Shown: positions 33,021 through 44,353 of the stretch, one piece after another | Layout: each line of letters starts with the position of its first letter | How positions within the stretch are numbered: position 1 is the stretch's first letter | Source of the DNA: Nocardia anaemiae NBRC 100462 | GTDB taxonomy: Bacteria; Actinomycetota; Actinomycetes; Mycobacteriales; Mycobacteriaceae | Direction of reading: 5' to 3' | Length of the DNA: 51,830 nt | NCBI RefSeq assembly: GCF_001612725.1 | Contig: NZ_BDAZ01000075.1 | Location: 1-51,830 of the forward strand | Program-made: the position numbers and the translations under genes | Notes under the pieces: generated by a model | Told to the model about the DNA's origin: nothing | The model's database searches: none | The model's input: only the letters and a program-made list of their open reading frames with translations

Positions 33021-33563
33021 ATGAACACCAAGCCGGTCCGCATCTCCGCCGCCGCTCTCACCGCCACAGCCGCCGCTCTTGCACTCTTCGTCACCGGATG
33101 CAGCGACGACGCGGGCAGCTCGTCGCCGACCTCGGTCAAGCCGGGCACTTCGGCCGCACCGGCACCGGCCTCGGGCAAGTCGACCGCCTCGGTCGACGGC
33201 AAGGCGCTCGACGGCAAGTTCGAGACCACCTGCGCCAAGCAGGGCGACACCATCGCCCTTGCGCTCAGCGACACCAACAACGCCACCTACGGCACCCTGA
33301 GCGTGAGCGCCTCCATCACCGGCACCGACAATGTGCAGGCCGTGGCGGTCGCGGGCAGCAAAGGCGGCGCCAACGGCCTGCCCTACGCCCTCGGCTTCGG
33401 CAATGGCATGCCCGGTGGTTCGGCCAAGGTCGTCAAGGACGGCAACACCTACAAGGTCACCGGTGAGGGCGTCGGCGCGCCCGATCTCACCAATCCGACC
33501 GCGAGCCCGAAGAGCTCGAAATTCGACATCACCTTCGCCTGCTCGACCGTGGTCGGCGGCTGA
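33021..33563 (+). CDS. LpqH-like (19-kDa antigen family) lipoprotein
   Basis: A 180-residue exported lipoprotein: signal with lipobox VTGC (Cys 27), a Ser/Pro/Ala-rich linker, then the Myco_19_kDa domain (SVDGKALDGKFETTCAKQGD, NGLPYALGFGNG, YKVTGEGVGAPDLTNPTASPKS, FDITFACSTV). Two further Cys probably form a disulphide. The ATG has AAAAGGAAC upstream. In mycobacteria this family consists of surface lipoproteins that signal through TLR2; the physiological role is not settled. It is followed by a hairpin and then a membrane-protein gene in the same direction. Confidence 0.92.
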   Translation: MNTKPVRISAAALTATAAALALFVTGCSDDAGSSSPTSVKPGTSAAPAPASGKSTASVDGKALDGKFETTCAKQGDTIALALSDTNNATYGTLSVSASITGTDNVQAVAVAGSKGGANGLPYALGFGNGMPGGSAKVVKDGNTYKVTGEGVGAPDLTNPTASPKSSKFDITFACSTVVGG

Positions 33564-33581
33564 CCCGTACAACCATCCCGC

Positions 33582-33607
33582 TCACGCCCCTTGATCGAGG
33601 GGCGTGA
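33582..33607 (+). terminator. Hairpin between the lipoprotein and membrane-protein genes
   Basis: Perfect 9-bp stem TCACGCCCC / GGGGCGTGA with an 8-nt loop, 18 nt after the lipoprotein stop and 34 nt before the next start. A terminator or attenuator that would lower expression of the downstream gene. Confidence 0.6.
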
Positions 33608-33641
33608 CCGGGGCAAATCTCCTCAGACCCAAGGGAAAACA

Positions 33642-34445
33642 ATGAAAACCATCGCCCGCTCGCTCGCCGCCGCGTTCCTCGTTCTCTCGATCGGCTACTA
33701 CCTCTGGCACGGCCTCACCTACACCAGCACCGGCCCCTTCGACGACGAGATGCTCGCTTGGGTCGGGCCGCAGATGGCGCTCCCGATCATCGCCCTGACC
33801 GTCGTCCCCATCGTGTTCGCCTTCACCGGCGAAGGCATCATGGCGGCCTTCACCGGCAACAACAGCTCGGCCTTCCGCGATGGTCTGGTCGGGATCGGCA
33901 CCATCAAGTCCTTCCGGCAGACCGGTCTGACCGTCAATGACCAGCCGCAGATCCGCATCGACTTCAGCGTCGAGGGCGTCGACGGCAAGATCTTCGACTC
34001 GCACGCCACGATGATCGTTCCGCTCACCGAACTCGCCCTGCTGCAGCCCGGTGTCGTGCTGCCGGTTCGCTATCTGCCCGATCGCACCGACAAGGTCGAG
34101 GTCGACCGCTCCGGCGATATGTCGGCGGCTCAGCGCGCCATGAACGAGTCCATGATCCGAAAGGGCTTCACCACCAAGGCCAAACTCGATATCGCCGAGC
34201 GCGGCATCACCGCTCAGGCCGTCGTGCAGTCGCTTTCGGTGCCCGGCGAAATTCGCAACGGGTATTCCAAGATCGAGCTCGGCCTGGTGGTAACACGGCC
34301 CGACGGAACGACTTTCAGCACGAGTGTGGACAAGTTCCTGCCGCCCGCCAGCGTGGCCCAGGTTCAGGTCGGTCGCATCATCCAGGTGCACTATCTGCCG
34401 GAGAACGAACAAGAGGTTGTGATCGCGCTGCAGGTCAATGCGTAG
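33642..34445 (+). CDS. Membrane-anchored protein with two DUF3592-like repeats
   Basis: A 267-residue protein from the ATG at 33642 (AAGGGAAA upstream). Two N-terminal hydrophobic segments (about 7-24 and 42-60) are followed by two related soluble units: IGTIKSFRQTGLTVNDQPQI ending in LPVRYLPDRTDKVEVD, and QAVVQSLSVPGEIRNGYSKI ending in IQVHYLPENEQEVVI. Each ends in a V-x-YLP motif, as in DUF3592-like modules. The function is unknown; such proteins often sit in the envelope. A 15-bp terminator follows. Confidence 0.82.
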   Translation: MKTIARSLAAAFLVLSIGYYLWHGLTYTSTGPFDDEMLAWVGPQMALPIIALTVVPIVFAFTGEGIMAAFTGNNSSAFRDGLVGIGTIKSFRQTGLTVNDQPQIRIDFSVEGVDGKIFDSHATMIVPLTELALLQPGVVLPVRYLPDRTDKVEVDRSGDMSAAQRAMNESMIRKGFTTKAKLDIAERGITAQAVVQSLSVPGEIRNGYSKIELGLVVTRPDGTTFSTSVDKFLPPASVAQVQVGRIIQVHYLPENEQEVVIALQVNA

Positions 34446-34456
34446 CCCCGGCCCTG

Positions 34457-34493
34457 AATGTTGCTCTCGTTCACCAGGAACGGGAGCAACATT
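34457..34493. terminator. Strong bidirectional terminator
   Basis: Arms AATGTTGCTC / GAGCAACATT extended by CGTTC / GAACG with one internal mismatch and a 5-nt loop, followed by TTGTTTG on the plus strand. It lies between convergent genes ending at 34445 and 34504. Confidence 0.85.
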
Positions 34494-34503
34494 TGTTTGT
34501 GCG

Positions 34504-34749
34504 TCAGAAGACGCGGTGACTGAAAAAGCTGTGCCGACAGGTGGGACGCTTGCAGAGCGCGCCACCGCCCGGGATGAAGCCGACGCAGGTGGGATGGGTG
34601 CACCGGTTGCAGCCGCCGTCGCCCTCTGCACCCATATGGTCGTGGTCGACGAGTACGGCGCGGGCCTCGGCCACCGCACCCGCCAGAATCGAATCGAGAT
34701 AGTCCAGCGCCTGCGGGGTGAGCTCGGATTTTCCTCCGGACAAAGTCAT
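34504..34749 (-). CDS. Small Cys/His-rich (zinc-finger-like) protein
   Basis: An 81-residue protein with a helical N-terminal half (LTPQALDYLDSILAGAVAEA) and a compact C-terminal cluster: CNRCTHPTC, then CKRPTC and H-x4-H (RHSFFSHRV). Five Cys and several His in about 30 residues suggest one or two zinc sites. I do not recognise the family. It stands alone, ends at a strong bidirectional terminator, and its promoter region faces the PhoX gene. Codon use and the clean terminator support a real gene. Confidence 0.68.
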   Translation of the reverse strand: MTLSGGKSELTPQALDYLDSILAGAVAEARAVLVDHDHMGAEGDGGCNRCTHPTCVGFIPGGGALCKRPTCRHSFFSHRVF

Positions 34750-35030
34750 CGCACTACTCCTGACTCGGTACTCATGTCTTTGATACCGATCCTCCTCTAA
34801 GGAAGGGGGTCGCGCATGAGTAGCTCATGACGTGCGCCGGCCCGAAAACTTGGATATTTGACCAGGTAAAACGCATAGCATTCGGTCGGCGTGCGGTTAG
34901 CGGGCGGCCGCCGCCCGATAGCTTCGCAAATTGAGGGTTACCTAATTGGTCGAGCGTTCATCTAACTGTTTCCTGTGGATCGCCTGAGCGGCTTACCGTG
35001 CGCCGGTCAGCACTATGTCAGGAGTTGATC

Positions 35031-37103
35031 GTGACCCCGAAGCCCCTCGCCCTGTTCGTGAAGCGGGACGGCCAGCCGAAGCGCTCGGCCATGACCTGTC
35101 AGTACAAATGCGGTAACGCCTGCTTTCACGATGTTCCGAACACCTCGGAGAACGAATACTTCGGCGACATGGTGCGCGCGGCGCTGACGCGGCGCGGCAT
35201 GTTGAAGGGCAGTGCGGGTGTCGTGGTCGCGGTCGGTGCAGCCGGTGTTCTCGCGGCCTGCGGCGATGACGACAAGGTCGAATTGGCGGCGGGCGGCTCG
35301 CTGGTCGACGGTGTGCCGGTGGGCACCAACTTCAAACCGGTCGCGGCGAATTCCGATGACGCACTGGTCATTCCTGAGGGTTACGAACACAATATCGTGA
35401 TCCGCTGGGGCGACCCGCTATTCGCCGACGCACCGAAGTTCGACCCGAATGCCCAGTCCGCGGCCGCGCAGGCCAAACAATTCGGCTTCAACAACGACTT
35501 CGCGGCGATACTGCCCATCGAGGGCCAGGCGAATACCTACCTGCTGGTGGTGAATCACGAGTACACCACCGAACCGCAGATGTTCAAGGGCTACAACAAG
35601 GAAGAGCCCGCACTCGAGCATTACCAGACCGCCATTGCCGCGCACGGTCTTTCGGTGGTCCAGGTCAAGGGCGAATCCGGAACCGGCAAGCTGACAACCG
35701 AATTCGGCAAGTACAACCGACGTATCACCGGCACCACCGAATTCATCGTCACCGGACCTGCCGCCGGCAGCGGCTTCCTGAAGACGAGCGCCGACCCGTC
35801 CGGTGCGAAAGTGCTCGGCACCCTGAACAACTGCTCCGGCGGTCTGACTCCCTGGGGAACAGTGCTTTCCGGTGAAGAGAACATCAACCAGTACTTCGCC
35901 AACGGCGACAAGGTCACCGACGAGGCAGCCAAGGCCAGGCTCAAGCGCTACGGATTCCCGAACGGCGCCTCCGAGCGCAAGTGGGAGCGGCACGAGGCGC
36001 GCTTCGATCTGGCGAAAGAACCCAATGAAGCCAACCGATTCGGCTGGGTCATCGAGGTGAATCCGTGGGACGCCGCGGCCGCGCCGATCAAGCACACCGC
36101 GCTCGGCCGGTTCAAGCACGAGGCCGCGACCATTCATGTCGCCAAGGACGGCACCGTGGTCGCCTATATGGGCGATGACGAGCGCTTCGATTACATGTAC
36201 AAGTTCGTCTCGTCGCGAAAGGTGCAGTCCGGCAACGGCCAGGCGAGCATGCGGCACAACCTGACGATTCTGGACGCGGGCACGCTGTACGTCGCCAAAT
36301 TCACCGGCGATCACCCGGACAAGATCGACGGCAACGGCACGGTGCCCTCGGATAAGGGTTTCACCGGTACCGGTCGATGGATTCCGCTGCTGGTTACCGG
36401 TGAGGACGGCAAGGCCACCTCGAAGGTGGACGGCTTCACTGCCGAAGAGGTTTCGGTATTCACCAGGTTGGCGGCCGATAAGGTCGGCGCGACCAAGATG
36501 GACCGTCCCGAGGATTTCGAGGCGAATCCCAAGTCCGGAAAGGTCTATGTTGCGCTGACCTACAACGAGCAGCGCGGCGCGCAGGGCAAGCCCGCCATCG
36601 ACGAGGCGAATCCGCGCAATATCAATAAGTTCGGGCAGGTGCTCGAACTCGACGACGATCACGCGGGCACCACATTTACCTGGAATATCCTGATGCTGTG
36701 CGGTGATCCGAAGACCACCGACACCTACTTCGCTGGTTTCGACAAGGCCAAGGTCAGCCCGATCGCGGCGCCGGACAATCTCGCCTTCGACGATTACGGC
36801 AATCTGTGGATCTCCACCGATGCCTCGCGGGCCAACGGCGCCAATGACGGCCTGTTCTCCGTGGTGCTCGACGGGCCGAATCGCGGTGAGACCAAACAGT
36901 TCCTGACCGTCCCATTCGGCGCGGAGACTTGCGGTCCGACGGTGTCGGAGCAGCGTGTCACCGTGTGTGTCCAACATCCCGGCGAACGCGATGACGCGAC
37001 CGCGGAAAAGCCCGCCTCGCATTGGCCCGATGGTGGCGATAGTCTGCCCAGACCCGCCGTCGTGTCGGTGTGGAAGAAGGGCGGCGGGAGAATCGGCACC
37101 TAG
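35031..37103 (+). CDS. phoX: PhoX-family alkaline phosphatase (DUF839), Tat lipoprotein
   Basis: A 690-residue secreted phosphatase-like protein. The N-terminal 55 residues include the conserved CQYKCGNACFHDVPNTSEN, then a twin-arginine signal (LTRRGMLKGSAGVVVAVG) ending in the lipobox LAAC, so it is exported folded and lipid-anchored. The body is the PhoX beta-propeller (FNNDFAAILPIEG, NHEYTTEPQMF, LNNCSGGLTPWGTVLSGEEN, EATIHVAKDGTVVAYMGDDERF-type and PDNLAFDDYGNLWISTD segments), which binds Ca/Fe and hydrolyses phosphomonoesters. I use the GTG at 35031 (AGGAG upstream). Expected to respond to phosphate starvation. Confidence 0.92.
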   Translation: MTPKPLALFVKRDGQPKRSAMTCQYKCGNACFHDVPNTSENEYFGDMVRAALTRRGMLKGSAGVVVAVGAAGVLAACGDDDKVELAAGGSLVDGVPVGTNFKPVAANSDDALVIPEGYEHNIVIRWGDPLFADAPKFDPNAQSAAAQAKQFGFNNDFAAILPIEGQANTYLLVVNHEYTTEPQMFKGYNKEEPALEHYQTAIAAHGLSVVQVKGESGTGKLTTEFGKYNRRITGTTEFIVTGPAAGSGFLKTSADPSGAKVLGTLNNCSGGLTPWGTVLSGEENINQYFANGDKVTDEAAKARLKRYGFPNGASERKWERHEARFDLAKEPNEANRFGWVIEVNPWDAAAAPIKHTALGRFKHEAATIHVAKDGTVVAYMGDDERFDYMYKFVSSRKVQSGNGQASMRHNLTILDAGTLYVAKFTGDHPDKIDGNGTVPSDKGFTGTGRWIPLLVTGEDGKATSKVDGFTAEEVSVFTRLAADKVGATKMDRPEDFEANPKSGKVYVALTYNEQRGAQGKPAIDEANPRNINKFGQVLELDDDHAGTTFTWNILMLCGDPKTTDTYFAGFDKAKVSPIAAPDNLAFDDYGNLWISTDASRANGANDGLFSVVLDGPNRGETKQFLTVPFGAETCGPTVSEQRVTVCVQHPGERDDATAEKPASHWPDGGDSLPRPAVVSVWKKGGGRIGT

Positions 37104-37121
37104 TCGATTCCCTGCACAACA

Positions 37122-37163
37122 CACGAAACCGCTACTCAACCTGCAGGGAGTAGCGGTTTCGTG
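37122..37163. terminator. Bidirectional terminator between phoX and the lysozyme gene
   Basis: Perfect 16-bp stem CACGAAACCGCTACTC / GAGTAGCGGTTTCGTG with a 10-nt loop between two convergent genes. Confidence 0.9.
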
Positions 37164-37167
37164 CTGT

Positions 37168-37896
37168 TCAGCCCATATTGGCGTAGCGCGCGAAATCGCC
37201 TTGTGCGCCGCTGTATACGTTGACATCGGTGCGGCCCGCGATACCCGGAATGCGGCCGCTGTCGGTGGTCTGCCAGAAGGTCCAGGTCGGCCAGCCGCCC
37301 GGGACTTCGGGTTGTTCGTTGCCGCGGTAGTCGGCGATCCAGAGCGGATACCTGGTGAATTCATTGGTATTCGCCATGGCTGTCTTCCAGAAATTCGGAT
37401 ACGTGTAGATGATCGGCACCCGTCCGGTCAGGGCCTGGACCGTATTCAGATAGCGACGCGTCCAGTCGATCAGCCCGGCCGGATCGAGTCCGCCCGCATT
37501 CTCCAGATCGAGCACCGGCGGTAGATCCAGTGGCCCGTTCTGGCCGAGCACGACCGTCGCATACAGCGCCGCCTGCGGCTCGGGCGGCAAATTCGGTCGC
37601 GCGTAGTGATACGTCCCGCGCGCGACACCCGCCGCCCGCATCAGCAGGCTGTCCGGCACGAAATAGGGATTGATGTAATTCACACCCTCCGTCGCCTTCA
37701 CCATGGCGAAAGCGTGCCCCGCCGCGCGCACCGCGAACCAGTCGATGAACCGGCCGTCGACATGCTGCCACGACGACACATCGGGCCCGCTCGGTTCGGC
37801 CGCGGCCGTGCCCATCGAAGTAGCCGTCAGGATGCTGCCCACCGTGATCGCGGACAACGCCGCAGCGCGAGTCGATCTCCAACGTGTGCTATCCAT
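37168..37896 (-). CDS. Secreted GH25 lysozyme (N-acetylmuramidase)
   Basis: A 242-residue peptidoglycan hydrolase with a Sec signal (AALSAITVGSILTATSMGTAAAE). GH25 motifs: GPDVSSWQHVDG at the barrel start, AMVKATEGVNYINPYF, GTYHYARP, the catalytic DLE in LPPVLDLENAGG, PIIYTYPNFW, LWIADY and TWTFWQTTDSG. I start at the ATG at 37896; a TTG at 37917 adds seven residues. There is no separate cell-wall-binding domain. Probably used in wall turnover or against other bacteria. Confidence 0.93.
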   Translation of the reverse strand: MDSTRWRSTRAAALSAITVGSILTATSMGTAAAEPSGPDVSSWQHVDGRFIDWFAVRAAGHAFAMVKATEGVNYINPYFVPDSLLMRAAGVARGTYHYARPNLPPEPQAALYATVVLGQNGPLDLPPVLDLENAGGLDPAGLIDWTRRYLNTVQALTGRVPIIYTYPNFWKTAMANTNEFTRYPLWIADYRGNEQPEVPGGWPTWTFWQTTDSGRIPGIAGRTDVNVYSGAQGDFARYANMG

Positions 37897-37989
37897 GCTT
37901 TTCGACGATAGCGACAACCGACTCTTGTGACCAGAGTTACAGCTGAGGCATTTGCACAGTATTCGCTCTTGGTCCGCCAGTGGGATGCG

Positions 37990-39327
37990 TCAGCCGAGCC
38001 AGTCCAGGACCGAGGCCGCGGTCCAGGACTGCTGCATGCTGCCGAGTGGTTCGCCGGTGAACGGCTCGTAGTACTCGGCGAAACTGCCGTCGCTGGCTTG
38101 GCGCAGACCTTCGGCGCGGAGCATGAAGGAGCGTTCGGCCCAGCCGCGACGGGCGAAGACCCAGGAGAACAGCCAGCTCATCACCGGCCACACCGGGCCG
38201 CGCCAGTATTCGCGGGAGCGGAAGTCCTTGGAGACCGGTGAGGTGGACGGCGGCAGGGCATAGCGCAGATCCGGGTGGCCGCAGAAGCGCGGGCCCTCGA
38301 ACAGGCGCAACAGGCTGCGTTCGGTGTCGCGCGGCAGACCCCCGCACAGCAGCGGGGCGAACATCGAGAGGGTTTCGGTATTGATCCAGCGTTGGAGGCG
38401 CACATCGAAATCCCGGGCCGCACCGGTGCGGGCATCGGTGGTCGCGACCACGCCCGCGCGGAAGCGCTCCGCCCATGAATACAGTTCGCGGACATCGGCA
38501 TGTGGCTGCTTGTATTCCTCGCCGATATTGGCCAGCACCTCACACGCCAGCGCGAAGATCGCGGTGACGAAGACGTCCTCCACCGCGAAGCTCATGGTCG
38601 AGGCGAGCTGGTAGTCGTCGTATCCGGCGCGGCGCATCTGCTCGACCAGCCACAGATAGCGGTCGTATTCGCGATCGCTCGGCCGCTGCGATGGGTCGGA
38701 GACCACCAGCAGATCCTCGCGCTCATACGGCGGCAGATCGCCGGGCGTCACATTCGCGTAGGCCCGATCCCATCGCGGCGAATTGTCCATTCCGGATTCC
38801 CAGCCGTGATACAGCGTGATCCGACCGCTCTCCTTGGGGTCGCGGGCATGGGCCAGCCAGCGATGCCAGCGCACCAGATCCGGCCAGCGCCGATTCAGGA
38901 ATTCCTCGGCCACCGCCCTGGTGCTGCGGCCGTGGCGGCGGGAATGGTCGAGGATGCGCTGCACCGCGATGGCGTGCACCGGCGGCTGGGTGATGCCGGA
39001 GGTGTCCGGACCGTCCGGGGCATTGGCGGCCAGCTTCTTGCACTCCCAGCGGGCCGGGCCGGGAAAGTAGCCGTCCACACCATTGGCGAACACGATGTGC
39101 GGGATCATCCCGTTCTTCCACTGCGCCGACAGCAGGGTATCCAGTTCGATGACCGCGCGCTCGACGCTCAGCGGGGCGAGCCCGACCGCGACGAAGGCGG
39201 CGTCCCAGCTCCACATATGCGGGTACAGCCGGGGCGCGGCACTGGTCATGGTGCCCAGATCATTGCCCCGTAGCAGGTAGGCGGCGCGGGCCGCGAGCTG
39301 TGTTGGGGTGAAACCCGGGTGTGCCAT
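37990..39327 (-). CDS. ggh: Glucosylglycerate hydrolase (GH63)
   Basis: A 445-residue (alpha/alpha)6-barrel glycosidase that hydrolyses glucosylglycerate to glucose and glycerate. The sequence is very close to my memory of the Mycolicibacterium hassiacum enzyme: LLRGNDLGTMTSAAPRLYPH, WSWDAAFVAVGLAPLSVERA, PSDREYDRYLWLVEQM. The general acid D181 lies in YHGWESGMDNSPRWD and the base E418 in DGSFAEYYEPFTGEPLG. I start at the ATG at 39327, which matches the family length; the frame to 39453 is unrelated. In mycobacteria this activity clears glucosylglycerate accumulated in nitrogen limitation. No synthesis gene adjoins it. Confidence 0.94.
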   Translation of the reverse strand: MAHPGFTPTQLAARAAYLLRGNDLGTMTSAAPRLYPHMWSWDAAFVAVGLAPLSVERAVIELDTLLSAQWKNGMIPHIVFANGVDGYFPGPARWECKKLAANAPDGPDTSGITQPPVHAIAVQRILDHSRRHGRSTRAVAEEFLNRRWPDLVRWHRWLAHARDPKESGRITLYHGWESGMDNSPRWDRAYANVTPGDLPPYEREDLLVVSDPSQRPSDREYDRYLWLVEQMRRAGYDDYQLASTMSFAVEDVFVTAIFALACEVLANIGEEYKQPHADVRELYSWAERFRAGVVATTDARTGAARDFDVRLQRWINTETLSMFAPLLCGGLPRDTERSLLRLFEGPRFCGHPDLRYALPPSTSPVSKDFRSREYWRGPVWPVMSWLFSWVFARRGWAERSFMLRAEGLRQASDGSFAEYYEPFTGEPLGSMQQSWTAASVLDWLG

Positions 39328-39529
39328 CCCCCTATTTTGCGATGACACCCGCAAGTACGCCCGCTCAGTGACTCGTGTCTCGTCCTGGTGCGCCCTGGTG
39401 GCCAGCTGTTGTGCGCCGGATCTCACTCTGCATGCCCCGTCCGTGAATTCCATTTATTCGCTTTATGCATCCATCGCCGCGCGCGCGGGTATTGCTACCA
39501 CCCGTTTCGGTGGCCGATACGGTGACTCC

Positions 39530-40225
39530 ATGACCTCCGCCGTGACCAGCACACCGAAGCCGACCGCGCTGATCACCGGCGCCAGCCGTGGGCTCGGCGC
39601 CGCGATCGCTCGCGAACTCGCACCGACCCACGATCTGTTGCTCGGCGCCCGCTCGGCCGAGGCGCTGCGCGCGATATTAGGCGAACTGCCAGGCGCCACT
39701 GGATGGCCGGTCGAGTTGACCGACTATTCCGCAGTGGCGGAAGCGGTTTCGTCGATTCAGCGTCTGGATGTGTTGGTACACAACGCCGGTATCGCCGACC
39801 TCGGTTCGATTGCCGAGTCCTCGGTGCAGCAGTGGCAAAATACCTTGGAAGCCAATGTGATCGCGGTCGCCGAGCTGACCAGACTGCTGCTGCCCGCGCT
39901 GCGTGCGGCCAACGGTCATGTGGTGCTGATCAATTCGGGCGCCGGATTGCGGGCCAATGCGGGCTGGGCCTCCTATGCGGCGAGCAAGTTCGGTTTGCGC
40001 GCATTCGGTGACGCGCTGCGCCTGGAGGAGCCGACGCTGCGGGTGACCTCCATCCATCCCGGTCGCATTGATACCGATATGCAGCGGGAGATAATCGCGG
40101 GAGAGGGGCGCGAATATCGCGCGGAGGAATTCCTGAGCCCGGAGACCGTCGCGGGGACTGTGCGTGCCGCTATCGACACCCCGCGCGACGGCCATCCGAC
40201 CGAGATCGTGCTGCGGCCCTACTGA
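39530..40225 (+). CDS. Short-chain dehydrogenase/reductase (SDR)
   Basis: A 231-residue classical SDR: TALITGASRGLGAAIAREL (TGxxxGxG), LVHNAGIAD (NAG), Ser in VVLINSGAGLRA, and YAASK at the active site (WASYAASKFGLRAFGDAL), then SIHPGRIDTDM. The ATG at 39530 fits the family start. NAD(P)-dependent with unknown substrate. It is divergent from ggh, sharing a 200-nt intergenic region, and convergent with leuS. Confidence 0.93.
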   Translation: MTSAVTSTPKPTALITGASRGLGAAIARELAPTHDLLLGARSAEALRAILGELPGATGWPVELTDYSAVAEAVSSIQRLDVLVHNAGIADLGSIAESSVQQWQNTLEANVIAVAELTRLLLPALRAANGHVVLINSGAGLRANAGWASYAASKFGLRAFGDALRLEEPTLRVTSIHPGRIDTDMQREIIAGEGREYRAEEFLSPETVAGTVRAAIDTPRDGHPTEIVLRPY

Positions 40226-40250
40226 ATTCGGTGCCCGTTGAGCTCCGGAC

Positions 40251-43100
<2,850 letters not shown>

Positions 43101-43228
43101 GGTCCTGCCTTCTTGTTCTCGCCGATCCCCGTCAAAGATGTGCCTATCAGGGTAGAACGTCCGGGCTCATGCACCGAAAATCGGGCCGGGCTGGATCCGA
43201 CGTGGCGGCGGTGCGCTAGCCTTTTCGA

Positions 43229-43636
43229 GTGTTCGTCGTCGCTCTCGTCCTGTTCGTGCTGGCCATGGTCGCCATCGCAACCGGCGTGCTCGGACTGACC
43301 GGGCGGCTGCCACGCAACCGCTTCGTCGGGGTGCACACCGAGGCGGCACTGCACGACGCGCAAACCTTCCGCATCGCCAACCGCGTCGCCGCCCCCACCT
43401 CCGTGGCCGCGGGCGCACTGCTCTTCGCGGGCGGCCTCGTCGCCCTGGCCGCAGGCGGCTTCCCGGCACTCATCGTGGCGGTAGTCACAGCGACGGTGGC
43501 GCTGTTCACCCTCGGCGCGGGCGCGAATGCCGCGGCTCGCGCGGTCGAGTCGTTGGTACCCGCGCAAGAGATCGGCGGCTGCGGTTCCTCCTGCGGTGCG
43601 TGCTCATTGCGCGACGCCTGCGCTCCGACCAACTAG
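43229..43636 (+). CDS. SdpI/YhfL-like membrane protein with a Cys-rich tail (Rv0039c-like)
   Basis: A 135-residue membrane protein from a GTG start. About three hydrophobic helices; the SdpI signature LTGRLPRNRFVGVHTEAALH followed by FRIANRVAAPTSVAAG lies between the first two. The C-terminal 20 residues carry four Cys (CGSSCGACSLRDAC), which could bind a metal or form disulphides and are not part of the usual SdpI domain. It is divergent from leuS, as the homologous pair is close together in mycobacteria. SdpI itself is an immunity protein in Bacillus; that role should not be transferred here. Confidence 0.85.
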   Translation: MFVVALVLFVLAMVAIATGVLGLTGRLPRNRFVGVHTEAALHDAQTFRIANRVAAPTSVAAGALLFAGGLVALAAGGFPALIVAVVTATVALFTLGAGANAAARAVESLVPAQEIGGCGSSCGACSLRDACAPTN

Positions 43637-43670
43637 TTCTCTGCCGCGAGGGCGGGCAACTCGGTTGGCG

Positions 43671-44051
43671 CTACTGATCGGCGCACGCAGGTGGGTCCAC
43701 GTGGCGCGATAGCGGGCTACCCACCGGGTTCAGGTACAGCACGAACAACGTCACCGGTGTTGTCCCGAGATTGCGCGCCACATGGGGATAGAACGGCCCG
43801 CTGGGTTCCCGGAAGATTCGCCCGCGCCGGTAGATGACCGGAACACAATCCGAGCCAGGATGGTCGAGGGTGCCACGCGCGACAAGAACGACCAGCGTGC
43901 CATCGTGGTAATGCCACCCACTGGTCCCACCCGGCTCGATGACAGTCTGACGACCGACAACCTCACGCCGACCGAGCGTGAACCGAAACAACACCCGACT
44001 CGCCGTCCCACGCGCCGGTGCCGCATTCACCTCCAACTCCCGCCACCACAT
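43671..44051 (-). CDS. Cupin-domain protein
   Basis: A 126-residue single-domain cupin. The first cupin motif is GGTSGWHYHDGTLVVLVARGTLDH (read as G-x-HxH-x3-4-V) and the second is the GPFYPHVARNLGTTPVTLFVLYL region. The ATG at 44051 follows a GTG at 44054. The metal-binding HxH and later His suggest dioxygenase, isomerase or sensor function. It is 54 nt downstream of the small acidic ORF and may be the last gene of the ThDP/KAS III operon. Confidence 0.82.
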   Translation of the reverse strand: MWWRELEVNAAPARGTASRVLFRFTLGRREVVGRQTVIEPGGTSGWHYHDGTLVVLVARGTLDHPGSDCVPVIYRRGRIFREPSGPFYPHVARNLGTTPVTLFVLYLNPVGSPLSRHVDPPACADQ

Positions 44052-44105
44052 CACCCCATCGAACCACTGCGCGTAAGGGAAGTTCGTGGACCGGCGGGTA
44101 TCGGA

Positions 44106-44261
44106 TCACTCGAGCCGTTTCAGCAATTCGGCGTGCCGTTCGATAGTGCGGGCCGGCATCTCCTCGAACACCTCCTGATTCGCATGCTCGGAGCTGCCGG
44201 TGCGTGCGCTTTCTCGGTCGATGCGGTCGTCATCGTCATCGGGCGGCAAGGTCATCGCCAT
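44106..44261 (-). CDS. Small acidic protein (51 aa), hypothetical
   Basis: Short frame read directly from the sequence: starts MAMTLPPDDDDDRIDRES and ends with a helix EEMPARTIERHAELLKRLE. Nearly all third positions are G or C and the frame ends cleanly before the cupin gene. An in-frame second ATG is at 44255. It lies between the aminotransferase and cupin genes on the same strand, 92 nt after the former. No known family is recognised; it may be a small regulatory or scaffold protein of the cluster. Reality is uncertain. Confidence 0.45.
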   Translation of the reverse strand: MAMTLPPDDDDDRIDRESARTGSSEHANQEVFEEMPARTIERHAELLKRLE

Positions 44262-44353
44262 AACCTGCATGCTGCCAGCCCGGCCCCATGGGCTGAGGCG
44301 GTGGCGCAGCGGAAACCGCCTAGGTTCCGCGAACGCCGCCGCTCCAGCACCAC

